Shown here: positions 46,656 to 55,185 of the stretch, piece by piece
How the letters are laid out: every line of letters begins with the position of its first letter
Position numbering within the stretch: the first letter of the stretch is position 1
Assembly: GCF_003240585.1 (NCBI RefSeq)
Contig: NZ_PCDP01000082.1
Coordinates: 50,945-114,944, forward strand
Reading direction: 5' to 3'
Source of the DNA: Arminella tubonensis
GTDB lineage: Bacteria > Pseudomonadota > Alphaproteobacteria > Rhizobiales > Rhizobiaceae
Length of the DNA: 64,000 bases
Position numbers and translations under genes: made by a program
Notes under the pieces: model-generated
Database searches by the model: none
What the model saw: the letters and a program-made list of their open reading frames with translations, nothing else
Told to the model about the DNA's origin: nothing

Positions 46656-47858
46656 ATGCCAGCCTTCAAGACCATCGACGATCTTTCCGATATCGCAGGC
46701 AAGCGCGTGCTCGTGCGCGTCGACCTCAATGTCCCGGTGAAGGACGGTAAGGTCACCGACGCAACCCGTATCGAGCGCGTCGCACCGACCATTCTCGAAT
46801 TGTCGAAGAAGGGTGCCAAGGTCATCCTGCTTGCGCATTTCGGTCGTCCGAAGGATGGTCCCTCGCCCGACATGTCGCTGTCGCTGATCGTGCCGACGGT
46901 GGAGGAAGTGCTCGACCACGCCGTGCTTTTCGCCGCTGATTGCATCGGCCCGCAGGCAAGCGACGCCGTCGCCAAGATGAAGAACGGCGATATTCTACTT
47001 CTCGAAAACACCCGGTTTCACAAGGGCGAGGAAAAGAACGACCCGGACTTCACCAAGGCCCTGGCCGCAAACGGCGATATCTACGTCAACGACGCCTTTT
47101 CCGCCGCCCACCGCGCCCACGCTTCGACCGAGGGCCTTGCGCATCACCTGCCGGCCTATGCCGGCCGCACCATGCAGGCCGAGCTTGAGGCACTCGAAAA
47201 AGGCCTCGGCAATCCCGTCCGCCCGGTTGTCGCCATCGTTGGCGGCGCCAAGGTGTCGAGCAAGATCGACCTGCTGATGAACCTGGTAAAGAAAGTCGAC
47301 GCCCTGGTGATCGGCGGCGGCATGGCAAACACCTTCATCGCCGCCCGGGGTGCCGACGTCGGCAAGTCGCTCTGCGAGCACGATCTTGCCGATACTGCCC
47401 GACAGATCATGATCGAGGCCGCGACTGCGGGCTGCGCTATAGTGCTGCCGGAAGACGGTGTCGTTGCCCGCGAATTCAAGGCCGGGGCCGCCAACGAAGT
47501 CGTGGCGATCGACGCTATTCCCTCCGACGCGATGGTCCTCGATGTCGGTCCGAAATCGGTCGAGGCCGTGAAGTCCTGGATTTCCCGCGCATCGACACTG
47601 GTCTGGAACGGCCCGCTCGGCGCCTTCGAGATCGCACCGTTCGACGCCGCGACCGTGGCAGCCGCAAGGCATGCCGCCGAATGCACTAGGGCCGGCAAGC
47701 TGACATCGGTCGCCGGCGGCGGCGACACGGTATCGGCGCTGAACCACGCAGGCGTCGTCGATGACTTCACCTATGTCTCGACGGCCGGCGGTGCCTTCCT
47801 CGAATGGATGGAAGGCAAGGTGCTTCCGGGTGTTGCCGTCCTGACTGCGCAGAAATAG
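46656..47858 (+). CDS. pgk: phosphoglycerate kinase
   Basis: 400 residues. Transfers phosphate from 1,3-bisphosphoglycerate to ADP. RVDLNVPVKDGKVTDATRIER and LLAHFGRPK form the substrate site, RPVVAIVGGAKVSSKI the hinge, and VAGGGDTVSAL the nucleotide loop. Lies 73 bp after the antiporter; with gap upstream and fba downstream it forms a lower-glycolysis run. Confidence 0.97.
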   Translation: MPAFKTIDDLSDIAGKRVLVRVDLNVPVKDGKVTDATRIERVAPTILELSKKGAKVILLAHFGRPKDGPSPDMSLSLIVPTVEEVLDHAVLFAADCIGPQASDAVAKMKNGDILLLENTRFHKGEEKNDPDFTKALAANGDIYVNDAFSAAHRAHASTEGLAHHLPAYAGRTMQAELEALEKGLGNPVRPVVAIVGGAKVSSKIDLLMNLVKKVDALVIGGGMANTFIAARGADVGKSLCEHDLADTARQIMIEAATAGCAIVLPEDGVVAREFKAGAANEVVAIDAIPSDAMVLDVGPKSVEAVKSWISRASTLVWNGPLGAFEIAPFDAATVAAARHAAECTRAGKLTSVAGGGDTVSALNHAGVVDDFTYVSTAGGAFLEWMEGKVLPGVAVLTAQK

Positions 47859-47926
47859 CGCTTTCGTGATCTCGCGGCGGAAAAGCTTTCGCAGCTTCCC
47901 CGCCGGTAGTAAAATGCGATCTCAAC

Positions 47927-47960
47927 TTTCAATCGGTTGAAATCAATTCAATCGTTTCAA
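47927..47960 (+). promoter_or_regulatory. repeated TTTCAA/TTGAAA motif upstream of fba
   Basis: Three copies of TTTCAA in alternating orientation: TTTCAA (47927-47932), TTGAAA (47937-47942) and TTTCAA (47955-47960), with TTGAA-ATCAA-TTCAA nested inside. The repeated dyads lie about 90 bp before the aldolase start in the 191-bp pgk-fba gap. Likely an operator or a folded leader; no regulator can be named. Confidence 0.4.
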
Positions 47961-48049
47961 TTATTTAGCCTGGCATTTTCCTCTGTACAAACTTCTGTTA
48001 TCGCCGACTGATACACCCGTCGCGGACTGAAAAGAGCTGGAGAACGAAG

Positions 48050-49075
48050 ATGAGCGAACGAATTGAAGATATTGCCATAAAGATGGTTTCGGGCGGCAAG
48101 GGCCTCCTCGCTGCCGACGAATCCACCGCTACCATCAAGAAGCGTTTCGACGCGATCAATCTCGTCTCCACCGAGGAAAGCCGCCGCGACTATCGCGAGA
48201 TGCTCTTCCGGTCCGAGGACGCCATGAAGAAGTACATCTCTGGCGTGATCCTCTATGATGAAACGCTGTTTCAGAAGGCAGCCGACGGCACGCCGTTCGT
48301 CGACGTCATCCGCGCCGCCGGCGGCATCCCGGGCATCAAGGTCGACCTCGGCGCCAAGCCGATGGCTCTCTTCCCCGGCGAGACAGTCACAGAAGGCCTC
48401 GACGGCCTCGCCGATCGCCTGGCCAAATATTACGATGCAGGCGCCCGTTTCGCCAAATGGCGCGGCGTGATCGCCATCTCCGACACGCTGCCATCCTATG
48501 GCTCCATCAAAGCCAATGCACATGCGCTTGCCCGCTATGCGGCGCTCTGCCAGGAAGCGAAAATCGTCCCGATCGTCGAGCCCGAAGTCCTGATGGACGG
48601 TGTACCCGGCACACAGGACCTAGCCCGCAGCGAGGAAGTGACCCGCTGGACGCTGCAGATCATCTTCGAAGCGCTCAACGAAGAACGGATCAACCTCGAA
48701 GGAATGATCCTGAAGCCGAGCATGGTCATCGACGGCAAGAAGCTTCGCAAGGCATCCGTCGAACAGGTTGCCGAGCGCACCGTGAAGGTGCTCAAGGAGA
48801 CGGTTCCGTCTGCCGTCCCGGGCATCGCCTTCCTGTCCGGCGGCCAGTCGACCGAAGAGGCGACGGCGCATCTCTCCGCCATCAACTCGGGCTACGACCT
48901 GCCGTGGCATGTCACCTTCTCCTATGGCCGCGCCCTGCAGGACAGCGCGCTCAAGGCCTGGAACGGCAAAAAGGAAAACGTTGCCGCCGGCCAGCGCGAA
49001 TTTTCTCACCGCGCCGAAATGAACAGCCTTGCCGCGAAGGGAAGCTGGAAGAAGGAGCTGGAAAAGGCGGCCTGA
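48050..49075 (+). CDS. fba: class I fructose-bisphosphate aldolase
   Basis: 341 residues, the metal-independent class I type. GKGLLAADESTATIKKRF is the N-terminal signature; KWRGVI and VPIVEPEVLMDG line the active site; the Schiff-base lysine is K222 in GMILKPSMV. Splits fructose-1,6-bisphosphate to dihydroxyacetone phosphate and glyceraldehyde-3-phosphate (or the reverse in gluconeogenesis). Follows pgk by 191 bp with its own probable control region and ends at a strong terminator. Confidence 0.95.
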   Translation: MSERIEDIAIKMVSGGKGLLAADESTATIKKRFDAINLVSTEESRRDYREMLFRSEDAMKKYISGVILYDETLFQKAADGTPFVDVIRAAGGIPGIKVDLGAKPMALFPGETVTEGLDGLADRLAKYYDAGARFAKWRGVIAISDTLPSYGSIKANAHALARYAALCQEAKIVPIVEPEVLMDGVPGTQDLARSEEVTRWTLQIIFEALNEERINLEGMILKPSMVIDGKKLRKASVEQVAERTVKVLKETVPSAVPGIAFLSGGQSTEEATAHLSAINSGYDLPWHVTFSYGRALQDSALKAWNGKKENVAAGQREFSHRAEMNSLAAKGSWKKELEKAA

Positions 49076-49119
49076 TCAAGGCTCACTTTTAGCGAGACAT
49101 CAAGCCCAATCGCCTTTGA

Positions 49120-49168
49120 ACGGCCCCCGAAAGTTGCGTTGCCAACTTTCGGGGGCCGTTTCTATTTG
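49120..49168 (+). terminator. strong rho-independent terminator of fba
   Basis: A 17-bp perfect stem ACGGCCCCCGAAAGTTG (49120-49136) / CAACTTTCGGGGGCCGT (49143-49159), loop of six, followed by TTTCTATTT. It closes the tkt-to-fba glycolytic region. Confidence 0.93.
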
Positions 49169-49206
49169 GTCGGGACTTTTCGCATGCAAAGCTGATCTCG
49201 TTCTTT

Positions 49207-49222
49207 GGCAAGGCACCTTGCC
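49207..49222. promoter_or_regulatory. perfect palindrome upstream of the S10 peptidase
   Basis: GGCAAGG-CA-CCTTGCC, a 7-2-7 dyad about 135 bp before the peptidase start, followed by an AT-rich stretch with TTGACG at 49267-49272 that could be a -35 box. It may be a repressor site for the peptidase/EF-hand pair; no regulator gene is adjacent. Confidence 0.35.
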
Positions 49223-49356
49223 AGTGCTAAAATTTACGCATGCAACAACATTGATTAAAATTTAGCTTGACGTCACAACCGAAGGTGTCAGAAATATGAC
49301 GCGCAATATATTTAAGCAACTTTTCGTATTAGTACTTTTTAGAAAAGGATATACTA

Positions 49357-51504
49357 ATGAATTGGAAACGTTTTTCCCTTCCGTTGCTGCTTTTGCTTTC
49401 GGCATGCGACGACTCTAGTTCGACAAGTCCGCAAGTTCAGTCTTCAGGTACCTTCGACACTGCGCCTCAGGCCAGTGTAGTTTCGGCCACCTCACCTGTT
49501 TCGACTACGCCATGGTATGCTGATCGATCTCCGGCAGATACCGTATCCGTCCAAACTCCCGAACCGGCAAAGCCCGACGCGGCAGCAATAGCGCGGCAGA
49601 CGGCTGAGGTCCTCAAAGCTCAGGGCCTTATCACGCGCGCCGGCGCCGTACTCGCCGATGCCGGGTTGGAGGACGAGGCCTTCCCCTTGCTGGCGCCGGA
49701 GGATCACAAGGTTGACGACAAGACCGCCTACCTCAGTACCGCTGCTGCCGGCCTTGCACTCGAAACGGTTGACGAGACGCCCTCGTCCAAGCGCCAGATG
49801 ATGAAGATCGGCGGCAAGGATGTGAATTTCATCACTCGGGCCGGACATTTGATCGCCTATGCACCGAAGGACCCCAAGGATTCCAACAAGAAGGACGCGG
49901 AAGCCGCGATTTTTTACACATATTATGCGCGAGATGGTCTGCCGAAGGACAAGCGGCCGGTAACCTTCTTCTTTAATGGCGGCCCAGGCTCGGCCGCGAT
50001 CTGGCTGCAGCTTGGCTCGTGGGCACCAAAGCGGCTTAAAACTGACGCCCCAAACATCCCACCGGAATTCAGGGCTACGCGTCCGGAAAGCTTTCCGCTG
50101 ATCGACAATGACGAGACTTTGCTTGACCAGTCAGACCTCGTCTTTGTCAATCCTCCCGGCACCAGCCTGTCCGAAGCTATCCTGCCGCACACCAACACCG
50201 ATTTCTGGGACATGGATCGCGACGCCGAAGTCAACAACGATTTCATTACCCGCTTCATAAACTACTACAATCGCCAGAGCTCACCAAAATACATTTATGG
50301 CGAATCCTACAGCGGCATCCGCGTGCCGATCATGGCAGCCAAGCTGGAGGCGGCGGGAACGGCCAATTATGAGCCCGACCCTTCTGGAAAACCGCCGATA
50401 GTCCTCTCCGGCCTCGTTCTTCATTCGCCGATACTGAATTACCAGAGTTCATGCGCCATGAGCTTTGACGTTTCGTGCAACGGAATTTTGCCGACATACG
50501 CGATGACGGTTGATCACTACGGCAAATCCCAACGCGGCAACCGTTCCGTTCCAGCGTTTCTGGACGCCATTAGAACATTCATCAACCACGAATATGACGT
50601 ATATTTTCCAATGTTTCCCAAGAACACCGATTTGTATGGAGGCGCGAGGGCATTCGCAGCAGCGGTTCTTTACCCCGAATCGGAACTGCCCGAAGAGGCC
50701 GCCCAGCTAGTCTCGTCGCTCAAGCTCCTGAACAATGCTGGTGGTATAGACTCTGTCGTGCAATTTCTATTGAAAACGAAGGAAGCACCGGCCGACACCG
50801 GATGGACCGCCTTTGTGCCAACAGACATTGGTGCGGCTTTCGTGAAGGATCTGTCGGCATGGACGGGGATCAGCACGGATTTTCTATCCGCTACACCGAA
50901 TGTTGGGACGCGTGATTTCATATTGAACTTCCTGCCTGGAAAAGCTGTCAATATCTACGATACTCGCATGTCCGCGCCGGGGGATGGGGACAGGAAAATC
51001 CCTTACGATATGAGCTTCTACGAGGACACCGCCTTCTGCAACGCGATCACGCCGCATCTCGCCGACTTCGCGAATTACACCTCCGTGACCGAATACAAGA
51101 CGATAACAAAGGGCATCAGTATCGCGTGGATGTACCAGCGTGACCCTTCGGTAAAATACTGGAAAAGCAGCATCGTCGATTTGCAGACCGCCATCCGCGA
51201 TGGCAACGGGCTCAAGGTTACCATAGTCGGCGGCTATACGGATCTGGTAACCCCGTTCCACCAGACCGAACTCGATCTTGCCGAGGCGGGCCTGACCGAG
51301 CGCGTACCGGTCAAATGGTTCGATGGTGGCCACATGACCTATCTGACCGAAGCGTCCCGCGCCCCGCTCAAGGCTAGGCTGGACGAATTCTATCAGGCGC
51401 CACCGGTGGCCGACGGTCTCAACGCTCCGCAAAGCGTTGCCGCCACGGAAGCCCTAACGCCGCCACTAGCCGGCGCCGCGCCCTCCGCTGTCACCTTCAA
51501 CTGA
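49357..51504 (+). CDS. S10-type serine carboxypeptidase-like lipoprotein
   Basis: 715 residues with AAAAGGA upstream. Lipobox LLLLLSAC puts a lipidated cysteine at C17; a Ser/Pro/Thr-rich linker follows. The catalytic triad of family S10 is complete: S317 in GESYSGI, D629 in GGYTDLVTPF and H659 in GGHMTYL; FFFNGGPGSAAIW forms the oxyanion site. Predicted to be an envelope-anchored exopeptidase or acylhydrolase active in the periplasm or outside. S10 enzymes are common in eukaryotes and patchy in bacteria. Its stop overlaps the start of the EF-hand gene by one base, so they form an operon. Confidence 0.9.
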   Translation: MNWKRFSLPLLLLLSACDDSSSTSPQVQSSGTFDTAPQASVVSATSPVSTTPWYADRSPADTVSVQTPEPAKPDAAAIARQTAEVLKAQGLITRAGAVLADAGLEDEAFPLLAPEDHKVDDKTAYLSTAAAGLALETVDETPSSKRQMMKIGGKDVNFITRAGHLIAYAPKDPKDSNKKDAEAAIFYTYYARDGLPKDKRPVTFFFNGGPGSAAIWLQLGSWAPKRLKTDAPNIPPEFRATRPESFPLIDNDETLLDQSDLVFVNPPGTSLSEAILPHTNTDFWDMDRDAEVNNDFITRFINYYNRQSSPKYIYGESYSGIRVPIMAAKLEAAGTANYEPDPSGKPPIVLSGLVLHSPILNYQSSCAMSFDVSCNGILPTYAMTVDHYGKSQRGNRSVPAFLDAIRTFINHEYDVYFPMFPKNTDLYGGARAFAAAVLYPESELPEEAAQLVSSLKLLNNAGGIDSVVQFLLKTKEAPADTGWTAFVPTDIGAAFVKDLSAWTGISTDFLSATPNVGTRDFILNFLPGKAVNIYDTRMSAPGDGDRKIPYDMSFYEDTAFCNAITPHLADFANYTSVTEYKTITKGISIAWMYQRDPSVKYWKSSIVDLQTAIRDGNGLKVTIVGGYTDLVTPFHQTELDLAEAGLTERVPVKWFDGGHMTYLTEASRAPLKARLDEFYQAPPVADGLNAPQSVAATEALTPPLAGAAPSAVTFN

Positions 51505-51908
51505 TGGAAACCACCATGATCATCTCACCCAAACTATCACTTCTTGTTTTACTGATCGCCGCCGGCCTCGCCAGCCCGGCTTCATCAGGCGAAACACTCG
51601 GACGTCCCCCCGAGGACCCGCCGGGGACAATCGTGACTAAGATGACACCGGAAGTCGTACAAGACGCCATGGACCAGCAGCTGCGCTCCAAGTTCGAGGC
51701 GGCCGCCGGCACATCCAGCAACATCCTGACCGCAAGACAGGCCAAGGATGCAGGCTGGGGGCTTGTCGCCGATCGTTTCGCCAAGATCGACCGCGATGGC
51801 GATGGCTTTGCCACCTTCTCCGAGGTGCAGGCTTTCTTCGATGCCCGGTCGCCCGTCAAGCAACAGCGCGCCAACACGGCGGCCAAAGCCGTCCAGGTTA
51901 TCCGCTAG
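51504..51908 (+). CDS. secreted EF-hand protein
   Basis: 134 residues if the ATG at 51504 is used (it overlaps the upstream TGA); an ATG 12 bases on (51516) is equally possible. Signal peptide SLLVLLIAAGLASPASS. One canonical EF-hand loop, DRDGDGFATFSE (96-107), with Asp/Asp/Asp and Glu at the calcium positions 1, 3, 5 and 12. Predicted periplasmic or secreted. Coupled to the S10-like peptidase, for which it may be a calcium-dependent partner; this is inference. Followed by a hairpin terminator. Confidence 0.82.
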   Translation: METTMIISPKLSLLVLLIAAGLASPASSGETLGRPPEDPPGTIVTKMTPEVVQDAMDQQLRSKFEAAAGTSSNILTARQAKDAGWGLVADRFAKIDRDGDGFATFSEVQAFFDARSPVKQQRANTAAKAVQVIR

Positions 51909-51961
51909 CCTTGCCGCTTTGGCGTGGGGCAGCACCTGCCGCCGCATCCCCGTACTGCCAA

Positions 51962-51991
51962 CCCCGCTGCCTGGCAGCGGGGCTTTCTATT
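51962..51991 (+). terminator. terminator after the EF-hand gene
   Basis: Stem CCCCGCTG (51962-51969) / CAGCGGGG (51975-51982), then CTTTCTATT. Confidence 0.8.
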
Positions 51992-52087
51992 CCGCACAGC
52001 TAGCAATTGTCATCGACACAAGATTGGGGCTTCATCCGACGCGTCAGGCGGCTGAGAATGGGCGCTAGTTCTCCAGTGGAGTTTCCC

Positions 52088-53005
52088 ATGAGCACCATCG
52101 CCTACGTCACCCTCGATGTCTTCACGGCTAGCCGTTTTGCCGGCAATCCCCTTGCCGTCATTCCCGATGCGCGCGGTGTGGGCGATGAGGCGATGCAGAG
52201 GATCGCGGCGGAGTTCAATTATTCGGAAACAACCTTCGTACTGCCGCCCGAAGACCCTCAAAACACTGCGCGTGTTCGCATATTCACACCAACGACGGAG
52301 GTGCCGTTTGCGGGTCATCCGAATGTCGGAACCGCTTTCGTGATCGGACAGCAGAAGGAGATCTTCGGCCGGCCAGTCGGCGAGACACTCCGCTTCGAAG
52401 AGAAGGCGGGATTGATAGAGGTTCGGCTTCTGAGCGAGCAAGGCGCTATCGTCGGCGCCACCATCAGGGCGCCGCGGCCTTTGCAGGTCGGCGGGGCCAT
52501 AGCCCCCGAGCTCGTCGCCCGCTGCGCTTCGATCAATCCGGCCACCATCCGGCTTTCCAGCCACGAACCCGTCTTCGCCTCCGTCGGACTGCCGTTCGCC
52601 TTCGCCGAGGTGGATGGGCTCGAAACTCTCGCATCTGCCCGCCCAAACCTCGCGGTCTTCGCGGAAGCACTGGCATGCCACCGCACGCAACAGGCCGACT
52701 TCTCGCTCTTCCTTTATTCACGAAGCCACGAAAACCCCTCGCATATCCGCGCCCGCATGTTCGCGCCGCTCGACAACGTCATGGAAGACCCGGCGACGGG
52801 AAGCGCATCCGCAGCGCTCGGCGCCTATCTGGTGTCCCTGATGCCTGAGACCGATATCGAAGCCCGGATCATGATCGAGCAGGGCGTCGAGATGGGGAGG
52901 CGCAGCATAATCGATGTGAACGTCAGTAAATCGGCCGGCGTGGTAGCCTCCGTCACCATCTCAGGGCGCTGCATGCCTGTCATGCGCGGGGTGATCGAGC
53001 TCTAG
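52088..53005 (+). CDS. PhzF-family isomerase/epimerase
   Basis: 305 residues from the ATG at 52088 (MSTIAYVTLDVFTASRFAGNPLAVI), the usual start; 27 upstream in-frame codons are discarded. Two-domain diaminopimelate-epimerase-like fold: F-FAGNPLAVIPDA, FNYSETTFVLPPED with the family's catalytic glutamate, FTPTTEVPFAGHPNVGTAFV, and DPATGSASAALGAYL. Substrate unknown; members act in varied isomerisation reactions. Its stop codon overlaps that of the convergent 53-residue gene. Confidence 0.9.
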   Translation: MSTIAYVTLDVFTASRFAGNPLAVIPDARGVGDEAMQRIAAEFNYSETTFVLPPEDPQNTARVRIFTPTTEVPFAGHPNVGTAFVIGQQKEIFGRPVGETLRFEEKAGLIEVRLLSEQGAIVGATIRAPRPLQVGGAIAPELVARCASINPATIRLSSHEPVFASVGLPFAFAEVDGLETLASARPNLAVFAEALACHRTQQADFSLFLYSRSHENPSHIRARMFAPLDNVMEDPATGSASAALGAYLVSLMPETDIEARIMIEQGVEMGRRSIIDVNVSKSAGVVASVTISGRCMPVMRGVIEL

Positions 53006-53163
53006 AAAGCCTCGCGGAACACCAGTGCGATCGACCAGATCGCAAATGCTGCAATCGCGATTTTCCAGAAGTCGCCTCGCCGCCTCAGTCCCGGCAGGCC
53101 GAGCGGCTTTATGACGTGCACTACCATGGCCAAAATCAGCAGCAGACCTATCAATTTGGACAT
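53002..53163 (-). CDS. 53-residue membrane protein
   Basis: Reads from an ATG at 53163 to TAG at 53002. Two hydrophobic helices, KLIGLLLILAMVVHVI and FWKIAIAAFAIWSIALVF, flank a basic loop with the motif KPLGLPGLRRRGD. Convincing as a real gene because of its clean helix-loop-helix design and clear start. Small proteins with this KPLGLPGLRRRGD-like loop are common in rhizobia, all of unknown function (stated from memory). Its stop overlaps that of phzF in a shared CTAG. Confidence 0.72.
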   Translation of the reverse strand: MSKLIGLLLILAMVVHVIKPLGLPGLRRRGDFWKIAIAAFAIWSIALVFREAF

Positions 53164-53324
53164 GGGATTCTCTATATTGCGAAGCCGTCATAGCGGCGAC
53201 ATTTTTGCCCGCCAACAGACATATTATTGAAGCGGTTAAAGGCTCCCGATTACACAAGCAATGCTTGTCGGGTTTCGATGCCGCTTTATCTGATTTTTAA
53301 GCCGACATAGCCGAGAATGCATAA

Positions 53325-54602
53325 ATGAGAAGAAATCTTTTACCCGTCCTTGCCCTGCTCTTCGGCACGCTCTTCCTGTTCATGGGCAATGGGTTGCATA
53401 GCCTTCTGCTGCCGGTCCGCGGCACCGCCGAAGGTTATGAGACAACGACGCTCGGCCTGCTTGGAACGACCTGGGCGACGGGCTTCGTCCTTGGTTGCCT
53501 GACCGCCCCGAAGCTCGTCCGGCGCATCGGCCATGTCCGCGCTTTCTCCGGCTTCATTTCCGTCATTGCCATCATCGCGCTATTGACCGGGCTCGTCGTG
53601 GACAGCACCTGGTGGGTGGTTCTTCGCGCCGTCACCGGTTTCTGCACGGCCGGCACATCGATGATCATCGAAAGCTGGCTGAACGAACGTGCCACCAACG
53701 AAAGCCGCGGCGCGATCTTCTCGCTCTATATCGGCATCACCCTGCTTGGCGCCGTCGGCGGCCAGATGATGATCCCCTTTGGCGACATCCATACGCCGAT
53801 GCTCTTCATGGTCTGCGGCATCTGCTATTGCGTCGCCATGCTGCCGACGACCCTGTCGAATGCCGCCTCGCCGCAACCCCTCAAGACCGTCAGCCTTGAC
53901 CTGCGCGCGCTCTATCGAAACTCGCCGGTCTCCTGCCTCGGCATCCTCCTCGTCGGCATCGCCAACGGGGCCTATGGCACGCTCGGCGCCGTCTTCGGCG
54001 CACGGGCCGGCCTGTCGGACAGCAATATCGCCATCATGATGAGCGCTACGATCTTTGCCGGCGCCGTCATGCAGCTTCCCGCCGGCCGGCTTTCCGACCG
54101 GATCGACCGTCGCTATGTACTGGCGATGATGGCCTGTATCGCCGCCATCGACGGCCTGCTGCTGTTTTTCGTGCAGCCCAGCAGCCCCGCTTTCCTGATC
54201 ACCCTCGTGATCATCTATGGTGCGGCGGCCAACACGCTCTATCCAATCGCCGTTGCCCATGCCAACGACTTCGCCTCGTCCGAGGACTTCGTCAAAGTCT
54301 CGGGCGGATTGCTATTGCTCTATGGCATCGGGACGATCATCGGCCCGACGCTCAGCGGCCCCGTTATGTCTTCGGTTGGCCCTTACTCGCTGTTCTTCGT
54401 CACCGCCCTCGCCCATGTGACGATCACCGTCTACGCCATGTTCCGCAGTCGACGCCGCGCCGCAATACCAGCGGGCGATCGCGACGCCTATACCAATATG
54501 CCCTCGGCCAATGCCCAGATGATAACACCGGAGAGCATGTCGCTTGCCAACCGCACGGATACAGTTGCCGAGGCAGAGGACCCGGCTGTAAAGTTCGGCT
54601 GA
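53325..54602 (+). CDS. MFS transporter (YcaD-like)
   Basis: 425 residues with twelve membrane helices in residues about 5-390. The cytosolic loop RIGHVRAFS after helix 2 and RLSDRIDRRYVLA between helices 8 and 9 are the usual MFS A-motif-like segments. Resembles the YcaD/UMF drug-efflux-like branch. The 35-residue C-terminal tail is hydrophilic. Substrate unknown. Followed 15 bp later by the DUF1192 gene. Confidence 0.88.
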   Translation: MRRNLLPVLALLFGTLFLFMGNGLHSLLLPVRGTAEGYETTTLGLLGTTWATGFVLGCLTAPKLVRRIGHVRAFSGFISVIAIIALLTGLVVDSTWWVVLRAVTGFCTAGTSMIIESWLNERATNESRGAIFSLYIGITLLGAVGGQMMIPFGDIHTPMLFMVCGICYCVAMLPTTLSNAASPQPLKTVSLDLRALYRNSPVSCLGILLVGIANGAYGTLGAVFGARAGLSDSNIAIMMSATIFAGAVMQLPAGRLSDRIDRRYVLAMMACIAAIDGLLLFFVQPSSPAFLITLVIIYGAAANTLYPIAVAHANDFASSEDFVKVSGGLLLLYGIGTIIGPTLSGPVMSSVGPYSLFFVTALAHVTITVYAMFRSRRRAAIPAGDRDAYTNMPSANAQMITPESMSLANRTDTVAEAEDPAVKFG

Positions 54603-54617
54603 AGAGGAGGATGGACC

Positions 54618-54809
54618 ATGAGCATCTTTGACGACGATCGACCGAAAAAGCCTCTCGCCCATGAGATCGGCAGCGACCTTTCCATGCTTTCCGTCGACGA
54701 GTTGAAGGCGCGCATCGCCCTGCTGCAGGCTGAAATCGAGAGGCTGGAAACGGAATGCGCCAGCAAGGCATCCGGCCGCAAAGCCGCCGAAAACCTGTTC
54801 AGATCCTAG
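54618..54809 (+). CDS. DUF1192 small coiled-coil protein
   Basis: 63 residues with GAGGAGG-like site upstream. DDDRPKKPLAHEIGSDLSMLSVDELKARIALLQAEIERLE matches the short DUF1192 family of alphaproteobacteria: a basic N-terminus followed by a coiled coil with SVDEL and RIA-LQ-EI. Function unknown. Fifteen bases after the MFS gene, so probably co-transcribed. Confidence 0.87.
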   Translation: MSIFDDDRPKKPLAHEIGSDLSMLSVDELKARIALLQAEIERLETECASKASGRKAAENLFRS

Positions 54810-54869
54810 GGCCTGGAAATAGTCCGTGTGAGCCTGCGCGGGGCCTTTGAAGTACAGTTTCGGGGCATC

Positions 54870-55012
54870 TTTAACCCAATATTAGGCTTTATGAGATATT
54901 ACTATGGCTATCCAGATTTTGTCTGGACTCAGACAGTTTCTCCACTTGGCGAATTGGTCTGATTTTTCTCCCTGTTTTACCTTGAGAGCCGCTTTCGCGG
55001 CTCTTCTTTTTT
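54870..55012 (+). ncRNA. candidate small RNA with its own terminator
   Basis: The DUF1192-DUF1465 gap holds, in order, TCCAGA-TTTTG-TCTGGA (a perfect 6-bp stem), overlapping GTCTG-GACT-CAGAC, two pyrimidine-rich patches (TTTCTCCACTTGG and TTTTTCTCCC, both anti-Shine-Dalgarno-like), and a real rho-independent terminator at 54985-55012. This set is typical of rhizobial trans-acting sRNAs of about 100-140 nt. The terminator is 175 bp past DUF1192, more than needed for that gene alone. The start point is a guess. Not matched to a named family. Confidence 0.5.
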
Positions 55013-55016
55013 GTTT
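54985..55016 (+). terminator. rho-independent terminator
   Basis: Stem AGAGCCGC (54985-54992) / GCGGCTCT (54997-55004) with a four-base loop, then TCTTTTTTG. Ends either the MFS-DUF1192 transcript or the candidate sRNA. Confidence 0.9.
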
Positions 55017-55185
55017 GACCTCTCCCTAGGTTAACGAAACTGTGGAGATTAACCCTTTCTTAAGAATCGCCTTGCGAATTTCGGTTAGAAATACCATCTT
55101 GAAGTCATAAGAACGAAGGCGGCGAAACCTTTGGGGTTTGCCTGCATTACCTGATCAAAGTATGCATGAAATGGGGATTACCTGC

